Positions 1 to 6,662 are shown, counted from the first letter of the stretch. The stretch: DNA of 8,278 bases from Actinomycetes bacterium (GCA_023437285.1 JAEZGP010000413.1:1-8278); one strand, 5' to 3'. Numbers and translations are program-made. The notes: generated by a model from the sequence alone, not told the origin.

Positions 1-1255
1 GCGGGGCGGTGGCGGTCGGCGCGGCGGCGCGCGGGGCGGCGGCCGCGGCGGCCAGTTCGGCGGCCGGCTCGCTCACGTAGCGCCGGTAGTGCTCGGAGTC
101 GCGGAAGATCCGGGCCCACTTCTCGCCCTCGTCGGTGACCTTGGTGAAGACGTCCGCGTAGTCCTTGGCCTGGAAGAAGCTGAGCAGCTCGCTGGGCGGG
201 CCGAAGTAGCCCATACGGCCGCCCAGGCACATCACCAGCACCCGGTCGCACAGGTCCAGATGCAGCACGTTGTGCGTGACCACGATGACCGTACGGCCCC
301 GGTCGGCCAGCTCGCGCAGCTCCTGCATGACCTCCTTGTCCAGGGACGGGTCCAGGCCGGAGGTGGGCTCGTCGAGGAAGAGCAGCGACGGTTCGGTGAG
401 CAGCTCCAGCGCCACCGAGACCCGCTTGCGCTGCCCGCCGGACAGCGTGTCGATGCGCTGCTTGGCGCGTCCGTCCAGGTCGAGGGTGTGGATGACCTCG
501 TCGACCCGCTTCCAGCGCTCGCGGCGCGGCACGTCGTCGGCGAAGCGCAGGGCGGCGGCGTAACGCAGGGCGCGGCGGACGGTCAGCTGACGGTGCAGCA
601 CGTCGTCCTGGGGCACCATGCCGATGCGGTAGCGCAGCTCGGCGTAGTTGTCGTACAGGTCGCGGCCGTCGTACTGCACTTGGCCCAACGTCGCGGGCCG
701 CAGGCCGGTCACGGCCTTGACCAGCGTGGACTTCCCGCAGCCGCTCGGCCCGACCACGGCGAGCAGCGCGCCCTGGCGCAGCGTGAAGCTGACGTCGTCG
801 AGCAGGACCGTCTTGCCGATCTGGACGGTGAGATCCTGCGCGGCCAGCGACACGGGACCGGTGTCGACGAACTCGTGCAGCCGTTGGCCGTCGAAGACGA
901 GCTGGTGGCGGCCGATGGAGATGCGGTCGCCGGGGGTCAGCCGGGCGCGGGGCACCCGCTGGCCGTTGTGGAATATGCCGTTGCTGCTGCCGAGGTCCAC
1001 CACCTCGTACGCGTCGCCGACGCGGCGCATCTCGGCGTGGCGCCGGGAGACCGCGAGGTCGGCCAGCGCGATGTCGTTGCCCGCCCCGCGACCGATGCGC
1101 ACCCGCTCGGTGGCCTGGTACGCCGCGACGGGGGCGCGCTGGGCGGGCACGCTCACGGACGCGCGGGCCCTGGCGGCGGGCGGCGGCGGGGTGCTCGTCG
1201 GCGCGGCGCTCTGGCCGGCCGGGATCTGCTGGTCGTCTGCCACGCCGCACATCAT
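1..1255 (-). CDS. FHA-domain ABC transporter, ATP-binding part (partial, C-terminus off window)
   Basis: I translated the minus strand directly; the frame is open from an ATG at 1255 to the window edge, giving 418 codons. Residues 1-50 are a Pro/Ala-rich, probably disordered lead. A forkhead-associated (phosphothreonine-binding) domain follows at about 52-125, with IGRG at 54-57, SRRH near 70 and GSSNG at 89-93. A nucleotide-binding domain comes next: Walker A GPSGCGKST at 169-177, a Q-loop VPQDD, signature LSGGQRKR from 271, Walker B LDEPTSGLDP near 294-303 and the switch histidine in VVTHN at 328. The wording of the ATPase is ABCG/ABC-2-like, as in mycobacterial Rv1747, where FHA and ATPase domains are fused to a membrane domain. 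That membrane part should lie beyond base 1. Only one FHA is visible, whereas Rv1747 has two. FHA binding implies control by a Ser/Thr kinase, which is inference. ATG codons at 1255 and 1252 are adjacent; neither has a strong ribosome-binding site. The transported substrate is unknown. Confidence 0.9.
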   Translation of the reverse strand, partial: MMCGVADDQQIPAGQSAAPTSTPPPPAARARASVSVPAQRAPVAAYQATERVRIGRGAGNDIALADLAVSRRHAEMRRVGDAYEVVDLGSSNGIFHNGQRVPRARLTPGDRISIGRHQLVFDGQRLHEFVDTGPVSLAAQDLTVQIGKTVLLDDVSFTLRQGALLAVVGPSGCGKSTLVKAVTGLRPATLGQVQYDGRDLYDNYAELRYRIGMVPQDDVLHRQLTVRRALRYAAALRFADDVPRRERWKRVDEVIHTLDLDGRAKQRIDTLSGGQRKRVSVALELLTEPSLLFLDEPTSGLDPSLDKEVMQELRELADRGRTVIVVTHNVLHLDLCDRVLVMCLGGRMGYFGPPSELLSFFQAKDYADVFTKVTDEGEKWARIFRDSEHYRRYVSEPAAELAAAAAAPRAAAPTATAP

Positions 1256-1367
1256 GCCGGACGTCCGCGACAACAAGACAGCCACCAGCAGGGACGGGGC
1301 CACGCAGGACGCCCGGTTGTCGGGGAGTCGACAGGTGCGGTCGCGGCGATGAAGCTTTCACGTCAGG

Positions 1368-1396
1368 TCGACGGGACCGGACGGCTCACCTACCCT
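1368..1396 (+). promoter_or_regulatory. Candidate leaderless promoter of the lipoprotein gene
   Basis: A -35-like TCGACG (1368-1373, four of six matches to TTGACA) is followed by 17 bp and a -10-like TACCCT (1391-1396, TANNNT). The -10 ends 8 bp before the ATG at 1405, so transcription would start at or next to the start codon. No Shine-Dalgarno sequence precedes that ATG, which fits leaderless translation, a common mode in actinomycetes. The rest of the divergent gap (1256-1367) shows no convincing promoter for the minus-strand FHA-ABC gene. Confidence 0.45.
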
Positions 1397-1404
1397 CGTT
1401 GCTC

Positions 1405-1980
1405 ATGCGTTCCCGCCTTACCTCCCTCGCCGTCATCGCAACGGTCGCGACCGCCGCACTGAGCGGGTGCTCGTTGTTCAAGGCGGCCGAGGAGCCGGCC
1501 GTCCCGGAGCCGACCTCGATCGCGCAGCTGACCGCCGTCGCGGTGCCGCCGGAGTTGCTGCAGACCTCGGCGCCCGTCGGCCTGCCGCCGCTGGCGGTGG
1601 TGGGTGGCCCGAAGATCGAGCTGGCCGTGCACCTCACGCCGGGCAAGTGCGCGGTGAGCGGGCACGACCGGGACGGCAAGGCGAAGCTGACGACGGTCAC
1701 CGCTGACGCCCCCGCTGAGGGCGCGGCCGGCGCCGACGTCAAGGGCCTGCCGCCGAAGGCCGCCGCCGCGCTCGGCGCCGCCAACACGGCCCAACTGAAG
1801 ATCAAGAACATCGGTACGCTCACGGTCTTCTGCAGCGTGAAGGCGCTGGCCATCACCGGCCCGGAGGCCACCGGTCAGCTGAGCGTCATTGGCTCCGGCT
1901 CGGCGAAGATACTGGACGACCGCAGCGTGCTGGTGGTCGTCGGCCCGCCCGGCATCGTCCGCGACGCCCTGGCCAACTAG
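1405..1980 (+). CDS. Putative lipoprotein of unknown function
   Basis: A 191-residue protein that I do not recognise. It opens with a lipoprotein signal: positive MRSRLTS, a hydrophobic stretch at about 8-19, then a lipobox LSGC with the lipidated cysteine at 22. It should therefore sit on the outer face of the cytoplasmic membrane. The mature part begins with a Pro/Glu-rich linker (about 29-60). A compact region with two more cysteines (82 and 143), which could form a disulfide, runs to a beta-rich C-terminus ending PPGIVRDALAN. The start is set at the ATG 1405 and not the TTG at 1399, because only the ATG fits the TACCCT -10 box with leaderless initiation. It is transcribed divergently from the FHA-ABC transporter, and a strong hairpin follows its stop codon. 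The gene is therefore probably monocistronic. A link to the transporter is possible but rests on position only. Confidence 0.8.
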   Translation: MRSRLTSLAVIATVATAALSGCSLFKAAEEPAVPEPTSIAQLTAVAVPPELLQTSAPVGLPPLAVVGGPKIELAVHLTPGKCAVSGHDRDGKAKLTTVTADAPAEGAAGADVKGLPPKAAAALGAANTAQLKIKNIGTLTVFCSVKALAITGPEATGQLSVIGSGSAKILDDRSVLVVVGPPGIVRDALAN

Positions 1981-1992
1981 GTACGGTCGGTC

Positions 1993-2024
1993 CCGGCCCG
2001 GGTCGGCATACCGACCCGGGCCGG
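1993..2024 (+). terminator. Perfect 14-bp hairpin after the lipoprotein gene
   Basis: The arms CCGGCCCGGGTCGG and CCGACCCGGGCCGG are perfect inverted complements around a 4-nt loop (CATA). The hairpin begins 12 nt after the lipoprotein stop codon. No U-tract follows on either strand, so it would be a GC-only terminator of the kind often proposed in actinomycetes. It could also protect the 3' end of the mRNA. Confidence 0.7.
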
Positions 2025-2036
2025 AAAGATCCACGA

Positions 2037-2065
2037 AGGACACCCGCCTCGCGGACCGCTACGGT
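2037..2065 (+). promoter_or_regulatory. Candidate promoter of the YihY/BrkB gene
   Basis: A -35-like AGGACA (2037-2042, four of six matches) and a -10-like TACGGT (2060-2065, TANNNT) are separated by 17 bp. The position just past the upstream hairpin, about 60 bp before the ATG, is sensible. Both boxes are weak matches, and chance similarity in this GC-rich DNA is possible. Confidence 0.35.
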
Positions 2066-2116
2066 TGGCGCGGACGGCGACCGGGTACCCACCTGGTGTC
2101 GCGACGCTCCAGCGCC

Positions 2117-2122
2117 AGGAGG
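2117..2122 (+). promoter_or_regulatory. Ribosome-binding site that sets the YihY/BrkB start
   Basis: A full AGGAGG lies 5 nt before the ATG at 2128. This decides the start against the in-frame TTG at 2065, which would lengthen the protein by 21 residues that do not look like the family. Confidence 0.85.
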
Positions 2123-2127
2123 CGGCC

Positions 2128-3213
2128 ATGCCCGACACGGACGACGGTGCGGGACTCCCGCTGCGGGCCCGCCAGCGGATGCTCGCCCGGCTGCTCGACC
2201 GCGGTCCCCGCCGCCCCCGTGAGCTGTCGGGCCGCTCCTGGTGGCACGCGTTGCGGCGGACCGCTCTGGAGTTCTGGAACGACGACCTGACCGACCGGGC
2301 GGCGGCGCTCACCTACTACGGCATCCAGTCGATCTTTCCCGGCATGCTGGTGCTGGTCTCCCTGCTGGGCCTGCTCGGCGGCGGGACGACCAGGGAGGTC
2401 CTCGACAACATCGAGGACATGACGCCCGGACCGCTGCGCGAATTCCTCACCACCGGCATCGCGGGCATCCGCCGCGACCAGGGCGTGGCGGGCGTACTCG
2501 CCGTCGTCGGTGTCCTCGTGGCGTTCTGGTCGGCGTCGTCGTACATCGCGGCGTTCATGCGGGCCGCCAACGCGATCTACGACGTGCCGGAGGGCCGGCC
2601 GCTCTGGAAGACGCTGCCGATCCGCATCCTCATCACGGCGCTGACCGGGGCGCTGCTGGCCGCGAGCGCGCTGACCGTCATCTTCACCGGTCGGCTGGCG
2701 CACTGGACGGGCGACCTGCTCGGCGTGTCCCCCCGCACGGTGGAACTGTTCGACGTCATCAAGTGGCCCATCCTCGTCGTCGCCGTGGCGTTGCTGTTCG
2801 ACCTGCTCTACTGGGCGGCGCCTAACGCCCGGCAGGGCGGCTGGCGGTGGATCACGCCGGGCACGGTGCTCGCCGTCGTCGTCTTCGTGGCCGTCTCCGC
2901 CGGGTTCGCGTTCTACGTGGGCCAGTTCGGCAACTACAACAAGACGTACGGGACGGTCGGCGCGGTCATCGTGTTCCTGATCTGGCTGTGGCTGTCCAAC
3001 GTGGCCCTGCTGCTCGGCGCGGAGTTCGACGCGGAACTGCACCGCCGCCGCGCGATCGAGGCGGGCCTGCCCGCCGACGCCGAGCCGTACGTGCTGATGC
3101 GCCAGGCGCCCGGCCCGGCCGACGAAAAGGCGGCCGCCGCCGAGAAGGCCAAGCGGGAGGCGGCCCGGACACCGACCGTGGCGACGGAGGCCGTCGCGGA
3201 ACGGGACGACTGA
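2128..3213 (+). CDS. YihY/virulence factor BrkB family membrane protein
   Basis: A 361-residue polytopic inner-membrane protein. Hydrophobic segments lie at about 69-86, 118-142, 167-189, 210-230, 244-266 and 276-298, giving six predicted helices as usual for the family. Family signatures include LTYYGIQSIFPGML (61-74), SASSYIAAFMRAANAIYDV (135-153), YWAAPN (228-233), and YGTVGAVIVFLIWLWLSN (274-291) followed by LLLGAEFDAEL. The cytosolic N-terminus is Arg-rich. The C-terminus, after residue 330, is an Ala/Lys/Glu-rich stretch that probably forms a charged helix. The biochemical role of the family is not settled; the old annotation as ribonuclease BN is wrong, and a transport role is only suspected. 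The gene has its own strong ribosome-binding site and probably its own promoter. The helicase gene begins 48 bp downstream on the same strand, with no strong terminator between them. Confidence 0.92.
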   Translation: MPDTDDGAGLPLRARQRMLARLLDRGPRRPRELSGRSWWHALRRTALEFWNDDLTDRAAALTYYGIQSIFPGMLVLVSLLGLLGGGTTREVLDNIEDMTPGPLREFLTTGIAGIRRDQGVAGVLAVVGVLVAFWSASSYIAAFMRAANAIYDVPEGRPLWKTLPIRILITALTGALLAASALTVIFTGRLAHWTGDLLGVSPRTVELFDVIKWPILVVAVALLFDLLYWAAPNARQGGWRWITPGTVLAVVVFVAVSAGFAFYVGQFGNYNKTYGTVGAVIVFLIWLWLSNVALLLGAEFDAELHRRRAIEAGLPADAEPYVLMRQAPGPADEKAAAAEKAKREAARTPTVATEAVAERDD

Positions 3214-3236
3214 CATGCCCGTCGTTTGCCTGTCAG
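3210..3236. repeat. Short inverted repeat between BrkB and recQ genes
   Basis: CTGACA (3210-3215, overlapping the BrkB stop codon) and TGTCAG (3231-3236) are exact inverted complements spaced by 15 nt. It could be an operator over the recQ promoter or a weak hairpin; six-base arms can also arise by chance. Confidence 0.25.
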
Positions 3237-3252
3237 ACCCTGCGGGTAGCTT
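3226..3252 (+). promoter_or_regulatory. Candidate leaderless promoter of the RecQ-like gene
   Basis: A -10-like TAGCTT (3247-3252, TANNNT) ends 9 nt before the ATG at 3262, and no Shine-Dalgarno sequence precedes that ATG. The best -35-like element is TTGCCT (3226-3231), but the spacer is only 15 bp, so that box is uncertain. The arrangement resembles the one in front of the lipoprotein gene in this window. Confidence 0.35.
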
Positions 3253-3261
3253 GGCCCTCCG

Positions 3262-5010
3262 ATGAGATCACAATCACCCCCCACCAAGCGGCGCGTCCCC
3301 GACATGGTCTCGAACCTCATGCGCGCCCTGAACTTCGCCCGCATCGCGCGCAACCGCCGCGACGGCGTGCCGCGCGCCGTGCGCAAGCGCCTCACCCAGG
3401 CCGCCCGCGAACACTTCGGCTGGCAGGAACTGCGCCCCGCGCAGCTCACCGCGATGAGCGCGCTGCTGCGCCGCCGCGACGCGCTCGTGGTGCTGCCCAC
3501 CGGCGCCGGCAAGTCCGCCGTCTACCAGGTGCCGGCCACGCTGCTGCCCGGCCCGACCGTGGTCATCTCGCCGCTGCTGGCGTTGCAGCACGACCAGCTG
3601 TCCGGCCTCAACGGCCGCGACAACCCCAAGCTGCGCGGCGTACGCGTCAGTTCGGCGGAGACGCCGGCCCAGCAGGAGCGCGCGATCGAGGCGATCCGCG
3701 ACGGCACGGCCGAGTTCCTCTTCATCACGCCCGAACAGCTGGCCAACCCGGAGCGCCGGGCCCAGGTCCGTGACCTCAAGCCGTCGCTCGTGGCCGTCGA
3801 CGAGGCGCACTGCATCTCCTCCTGGGGGCACGACTTCCGGCCCGACTACCTGGCGCTGGGTCATTACCTGCGCGACCTGGGCCGCCCCACGATCGTGGCG
3901 CTGACCGCGACCGCGTCGCCGCCGGTCCGCGAGGACATCGTCGAGCGGCTCGGGCTCACCGACCCGGCGACCATCATCTCGGGGCTGGACCGGCCGAACC
4001 TCACGCTCACGGCCGTGCACTGCCCCACCGAGGAGCACCGCTGGCGGCGGCTGCTCGCCGTGCTCGACCGGGTCAAGGGCACCGGCATCATCTACGTGCC
4101 GACGCGCCGCGCCGCCGAGGAGACGGCCGAGAAGCTCACCGCCAAGGGCTACGAGGCGCAGGCCTATCACGGCGCCATGGCCGCCGGCACGCGCGCCAAG
4201 CGCCACGAGGACTTCCTCGACGACCGCATCCCCATCATGGTGGCGACGTCGGCGTTCGGCATGGGCATCGACAAGCCCGACATCCGCTGGATCATCCACT
4301 TGGCGCTGCCCGACTCCCCCGACAGCTACCTGCAGGAGATCGGCCGGGCGGGCCGCGACGGGCAGCACTCCGACACGTACCTGCTGTATCGCGGCGAGGA
4401 CGTGAGCCTGCAGCGCTACTTCACCGGCGGCGCCCCCGACGCCGAGGAGATCACCGCGCTCGCGGCCGTGCTGCGCGAGAAGCCGAGTACGCGCACCGCG
4501 CTGCGCGAACGCACCGGCCTCGGCCCGCGCAAGCTCGCCCAGCTGCTGGCCCTGCTGGAGCAGATCGGCGTCATCGTCGTCGACGGCAACAACCTGCGGG
4601 TGCCGCCGCACGCGCCGGAGCCGGCCGAGGCGGCCCTGCTGGCGCTCGCCGCCGCCGAGCGGCACATCACGGTGTCGCGCTCGCGCATCGACATGATGCG
4701 CGCGTACGCCGAGAGCGAGTCGTGCCGCACCCGCCTGCTGCTGGCCTACTTCGGCGAGGAACTGGCCGACACGTGCGGGCACTGCGACAACTGCGCCGAC
4801 GGTTCGGCCGCCGAGGAGCTGGCCGAGACGGAGAGCGCCGAGCGCCCGTTCGCGCTCAACACCACCGTGCACCACAAGGAGTGGGGTTCGGGGATGGTGC
4901 TGGGCTACGAGGGCGACCGGATGACCGTCCTGTTCGACGACGTGGGCTACAAGACGCTGTCCGTACCGGTGGTGGTCTCCGGCGGCCTGCTGGCGCACGC
5001 GAACGCCTGA
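3262..5010 (+). CDS. recQ: RecQ-family ATP-dependent DNA helicase with UvrD/PcrA-like C-terminal module
   Basis: A 582-residue superfamily 2 helicase, expected to unwind DNA 3'-5' in repair and recombination. Motif 0 is FGWQELRPAQ (52-61), Walker A LPTGAGKS (78-85), the DEAH box 180-183, the RecQ aromatic loop AHCISSWGHDFRPDY (182-196), motif III TATA (215-218) and the motif V/VI region ATSAFGMGIDKPD to QEIGRAGRDG (328-367). A zinc site of the RecQ type, C488-x16-C505-x2-C508-x2-C511, closes the RecQ-C region, preceded by a winged-helix-like segment (about 393-450). No HRDC domain follows. Instead residues about 533-568 read V-H-H-x-x-W-G-S-G-M-V, then a V-L-F strand and G-Y-K-x-L, the pattern of the Tudor-fold C-terminal domain of UvrD/PcrA. 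The start at 3262 suits leaderless expression. ATGs at 3304 and 3319 are alternatives and would remove only a basic N-terminal tail. The helicase assignment is firm; the C-terminal module is my pattern match. Confidence 0.93.
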   Translation: MRSQSPPTKRRVPDMVSNLMRALNFARIARNRRDGVPRAVRKRLTQAAREHFGWQELRPAQLTAMSALLRRRDALVVLPTGAGKSAVYQVPATLLPGPTVVISPLLALQHDQLSGLNGRDNPKLRGVRVSSAETPAQQERAIEAIRDGTAEFLFITPEQLANPERRAQVRDLKPSLVAVDEAHCISSWGHDFRPDYLALGHYLRDLGRPTIVALTATASPPVREDIVERLGLTDPATIISGLDRPNLTLTAVHCPTEEHRWRRLLAVLDRVKGTGIIYVPTRRAAEETAEKLTAKGYEAQAYHGAMAAGTRAKRHEDFLDDRIPIMVATSAFGMGIDKPDIRWIIHLALPDSPDSYLQEIGRAGRDGQHSDTYLLYRGEDVSLQRYFTGGAPDAEEITALAAVLREKPSTRTALRERTGLGPRKLAQLLALLEQIGVIVVDGNNLRVPPHAPEPAEAALLALAAAERHITVSRSRIDMMRAYAESESCRTRLLLAYFGEELADTCGHCDNCADGSAAEELAETESAERPFALNTTVHHKEWGSGMVLGYEGDRMTVLFDDVGYKTLSVPVVVSGGLLAHANA

Positions 5011-5050
5011 CAGGTGGGCCGTGCGCCGCACTGGCGCCACGGCCCACCTG
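5011..5050. terminator. Bidirectional terminator between convergent genes
   Basis: A 13-bp perfect stem pairs CAGGTGGGCCGTG (5011-5023) with CACGGCCCACCTG (5038-5050). It continues as CGCC with GGCG (5024-5027 and 5033-5036) around a 5-nt loop, with one bulged base at 5037. The repeat exactly fills the gap between the recQ stop (ending 5010) and the permease stop (5051-5053 on the minus strand). It can serve both convergent transcripts. Neither side has a U-tract. Confidence 0.85.
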
Positions 5051-5872
5051 CTACGAGTACCGGGTCACGAAGCCCCGGGAGCGGAAGACGCGCAGCATCC
5101 AGGTGACGTACGTGAGCCCGGCGAGCAGCAGCGCCACGGTCCCGGCCAGGGCGAGGCCCAGCTCGTCCCAGGGGGTGGGCTCGCCGAACGCCATGGCGCG
5201 GCCGGCCGCGAACGCGTGCGTGGTCGGCAGCGCCTCACCGATCGGCCGCAGGACGCCGGGCAGCGAGTCGACGGGATAGAAAACCCCCGACAGCGGCATC
5301 ACCATGAACAGGATGCCCCACGCCAACGCCTCCGCCCCCTGCCCGAAGCGCAGCACCAGGCCGGTCACGAACAGCGCGATCGACCAGCCGGTGACCAGGA
5401 GGAGGGCGGCCACGGGCAGCAGCCCCAGGCCCATGCTCGTGATCGAGAACGCGTACAGCGACCAGGCGACCAGGGCCACGCCGCCCAGCGCGGCGGCCAG
5501 CTTGACCAGGCTGAACAGCGCCACCCCCGCGACGTACTCCCATTCGCGCATCGGGGTGACCATCAGGTTGAGCACGCTGCGCGACCAGGTCTCCTCCAGC
5601 ATGCCGGTGGCCAGGGCGATCTGCGCCTGGTAGACCACGTGCCAGAGCACGACGCCGACGAGCAGGTAGAGCGCCACCTGCGCCGACGCGGTGTTCGCCC
5701 GGCTGGCCGCGAACAGCCCGATCGTGCCGAACAGGATGACGTCGACGGCGGGCCACATCACCACGTCGAAGAGGCGGTGCGGGCTGCGCCGCATGACGTA
5801 CCAGTGCCGCTTGGCGACGGCCAGGATCCGCCAGACGCTGGCCGCGACCGGCGAGTACGTCTCCGGTGTCAC
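5051..5872 (-). CDS. ABC-2 type transporter permease
   Basis: A 273-residue membrane protein with about six predicted helices (roughly 36-56, 66-86, 112-140, 150-175, 183-205 and 236-260). Typical ABC-2 permease wording includes EETWSRSVLNLMVTP (93-107), in the loop after helix 2, and PLSGVFYPVDSLPGVL (193-208) before the last helix. Such proteins form the channel half of exporters for drugs, lipids or glycans. The GTG at 5872 is chosen because AGGAGG lies 7 nt upstream and its first four bases overlap the ATPase stop (GTGA), a sign of translational coupling. A longer reading from 6022 would add 50 residues without membrane character, all inside the ATPase gene. It closes the minus-strand cluster and ends at the hairpin shared with recQ. 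The substrate cannot be read from the sequence. Confidence 0.92.
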   Translation of the reverse strand: MTPETYSPVAASVWRILAVAKRHWYVMRRSPHRLFDVVMWPAVDVILFGTIGLFAASRANTASAQVALYLLVGVVLWHVVYQAQIALATGMLEETWSRSVLNLMVTPMREWEYVAGVALFSLVKLAAALGGVALVAWSLYAFSITSMGLGLLPVAALLLVTGWSIALFVTGLVLRFGQGAEALAWGILFMVMPLSGVFYPVDSLPGVLRPIGEALPTTHAFAAGRAMAFGEPTPWDELGLALAGTVALLLAGLTYVTWMLRVFRSRGFVTRYS

Positions 5873-6621
5873 GTGGGCACCTCCTGCGAGGTCGTGCGCT
5901 GAAGTTGGGCCAGGTGGAGGAAGACCTCCTCGAGGCCGTCGCGGTCGAACGTGCGGGAGATCTCCTCGGGCGTCCCGTGGGCCACCACCCGCCCCCGCGA
6001 CAGGAACGTCACCCGCTCGCACAACTGCTCGACCTCCACCATGTTGTGGCTGGTCACCAGCAGGGCCGTGCCGCTGGCGGCGCTGAGTTCGGCCAGCCCG
6101 GTGCGTACCCGCAGGGCCACGTCGGGGTCCAGCGACGCGGTGGGCTCGTCGAGGACGAGCAGCCGCGGCCGGTGCAGGGTGGCCTTGATGATGCCGACGA
6201 GCGTCTTCTGGCCGCTGGACAGTTCGGTGCCCATGGCCTTCTCCAGGTGGCCGATGCCGAACCGCTCCAGGCCCTCGCGCGTGGCGAGGTCGGGCCGGCG
6301 CAGGCCGTAGAGGCGGCCGAACATGCGCAGGTACTCGTTGACCCGTACGGCGTTGGGCAGCGGCAGGTACCCGGCGGCGAAGCCGACCTCGGTCATCGCC
6401 GCCGCCCGGCGCTTGGGCAGCGGCTTACCGAAGATCTCGACCGAGCCGGCGTCGGGCGTGACCATGCCCAGGCACATCAGCAGCGTGGTCGTCTTCCCGG
6501 CGCCGTTGGGCCCGAGCAGGCCGATCCGTTCGCCCTCGCCGATCCGAAGGTCGACGCCGTCGACCGCGCGGCCCCGGCGGTAGTTCTTCACGAGACCGGT
6601 GGCAGTTAGTACGGCAGACAC
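5869..6621 (-). CDS. ABC transporter ATP-binding protein
   Basis: A 250-residue stand-alone nucleotide-binding subunit, expected to power the permease encoded just downstream. Walker A is GPNGAGKTT (37-45), the signature LSSGQ (134-138, a variant of LSGGQ found in ABC-2 exporters), Walker B with D-loop LVLDEPTASLDP (155-166) and the switch histidine in TSHNM (192). The usual Q-loop glutamine is not evident: the region between Walker A and the signature reads VGFAAGYLPLPNAV (79-92). The C-terminal tail after about 225 resembles the DGLEEVFLHL ending of drug-exporter ATPases. The GTG at 6621 is taken as the start, with GGGAG 11 nt upstream (6633-6637). The longer frame to 6714 runs into the cupredoxin gene, and an ATG at 6631 is out of frame. 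The gene begins 41 bp after the cupredoxin stop and overlaps the permease start by 4 bp. Confidence 0.92.
   Translation of the reverse strand: MSAVLTATGLVKNYRRGRAVDGVDLRIGEGERIGLLGPNGAGKTTTLLMCLGMVTPDAGSVEIFGKPLPKRRAAAMTEVGFAAGYLPLPNAVRVNEYLRMFGRLYGLRRPDLATREGLERFGIGHLEKAMGTELSSGQKTLVGIIKATLHRPRLLVLDEPTASLDPDVALRVRTGLAELSAASGTALLVTSHNMVEVEQLCERVTFLSRGRVVAHGTPEEISRTFDRDGLEEVFLHLAQLQRTTSQEVPT
5880..5885 (-). promoter_or_regulatory. Ribosome-binding site of the ABC-2 permease
   Basis: AGGAGG on the minus strand lies 7 nt before the GTG at 5872, inside the end of the ATPase gene. It fixes the permease start at the GTGA overlap. Confidence 0.85.
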
Positions 6622-6662
6622 AAAAAGCCATGCTCCCAGCGTCCGCCGCAAAGCGACACCGA

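Noticed and set aside
1327..1372. Two GTCGAC hexamers exactly 40 bp apart in the divergent intergenic region
   Set aside because: GTCGAC is a common palindrome in GC-rich DNA and the flanks do not match. The second copy overlaps the proposed -35 box.
89..1462. Long plus-strand open frame (457 codons) across the FHA-ABC region
   Set aside because: It is the antisense of the FHA-ABC gene. Its product is a low-complexity Gly/Ala/Gln/Val/Arg mix with no motifs, as usual for GC-rich shadow frames.
2059..3216. Minus-strand open frame of 385 codons opposite the BrkB gene
   Set aside because: The product is rich in Arg, Asp, Gln and Gly without domain motifs. The plus strand carries clear family signatures and a strong ribosome-binding site.
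3274..5040. Minus-strand open frame of 588 codons opposite the RecQ gene
   Set aside because: It is a shadow of the helicase, whose complete motif set is on the plus strand. The shadow is an unstructured Arg/Val/Gly/Gln mix.
5021..5902. Plus-strand open frame of 293 codons opposite the ABC permease
   Set aside because: It is highly charged and low in complexity, while the minus strand encodes a well-formed membrane protein.
6621..6637. AGC-ATG-GCT followed by five T on the minus strand, resembling a tiny intrinsic terminator
   Set aside because: The stem would be only 3 bp and lies between the ATPase ribosome-binding site and its start codon. It is too short to terminate.
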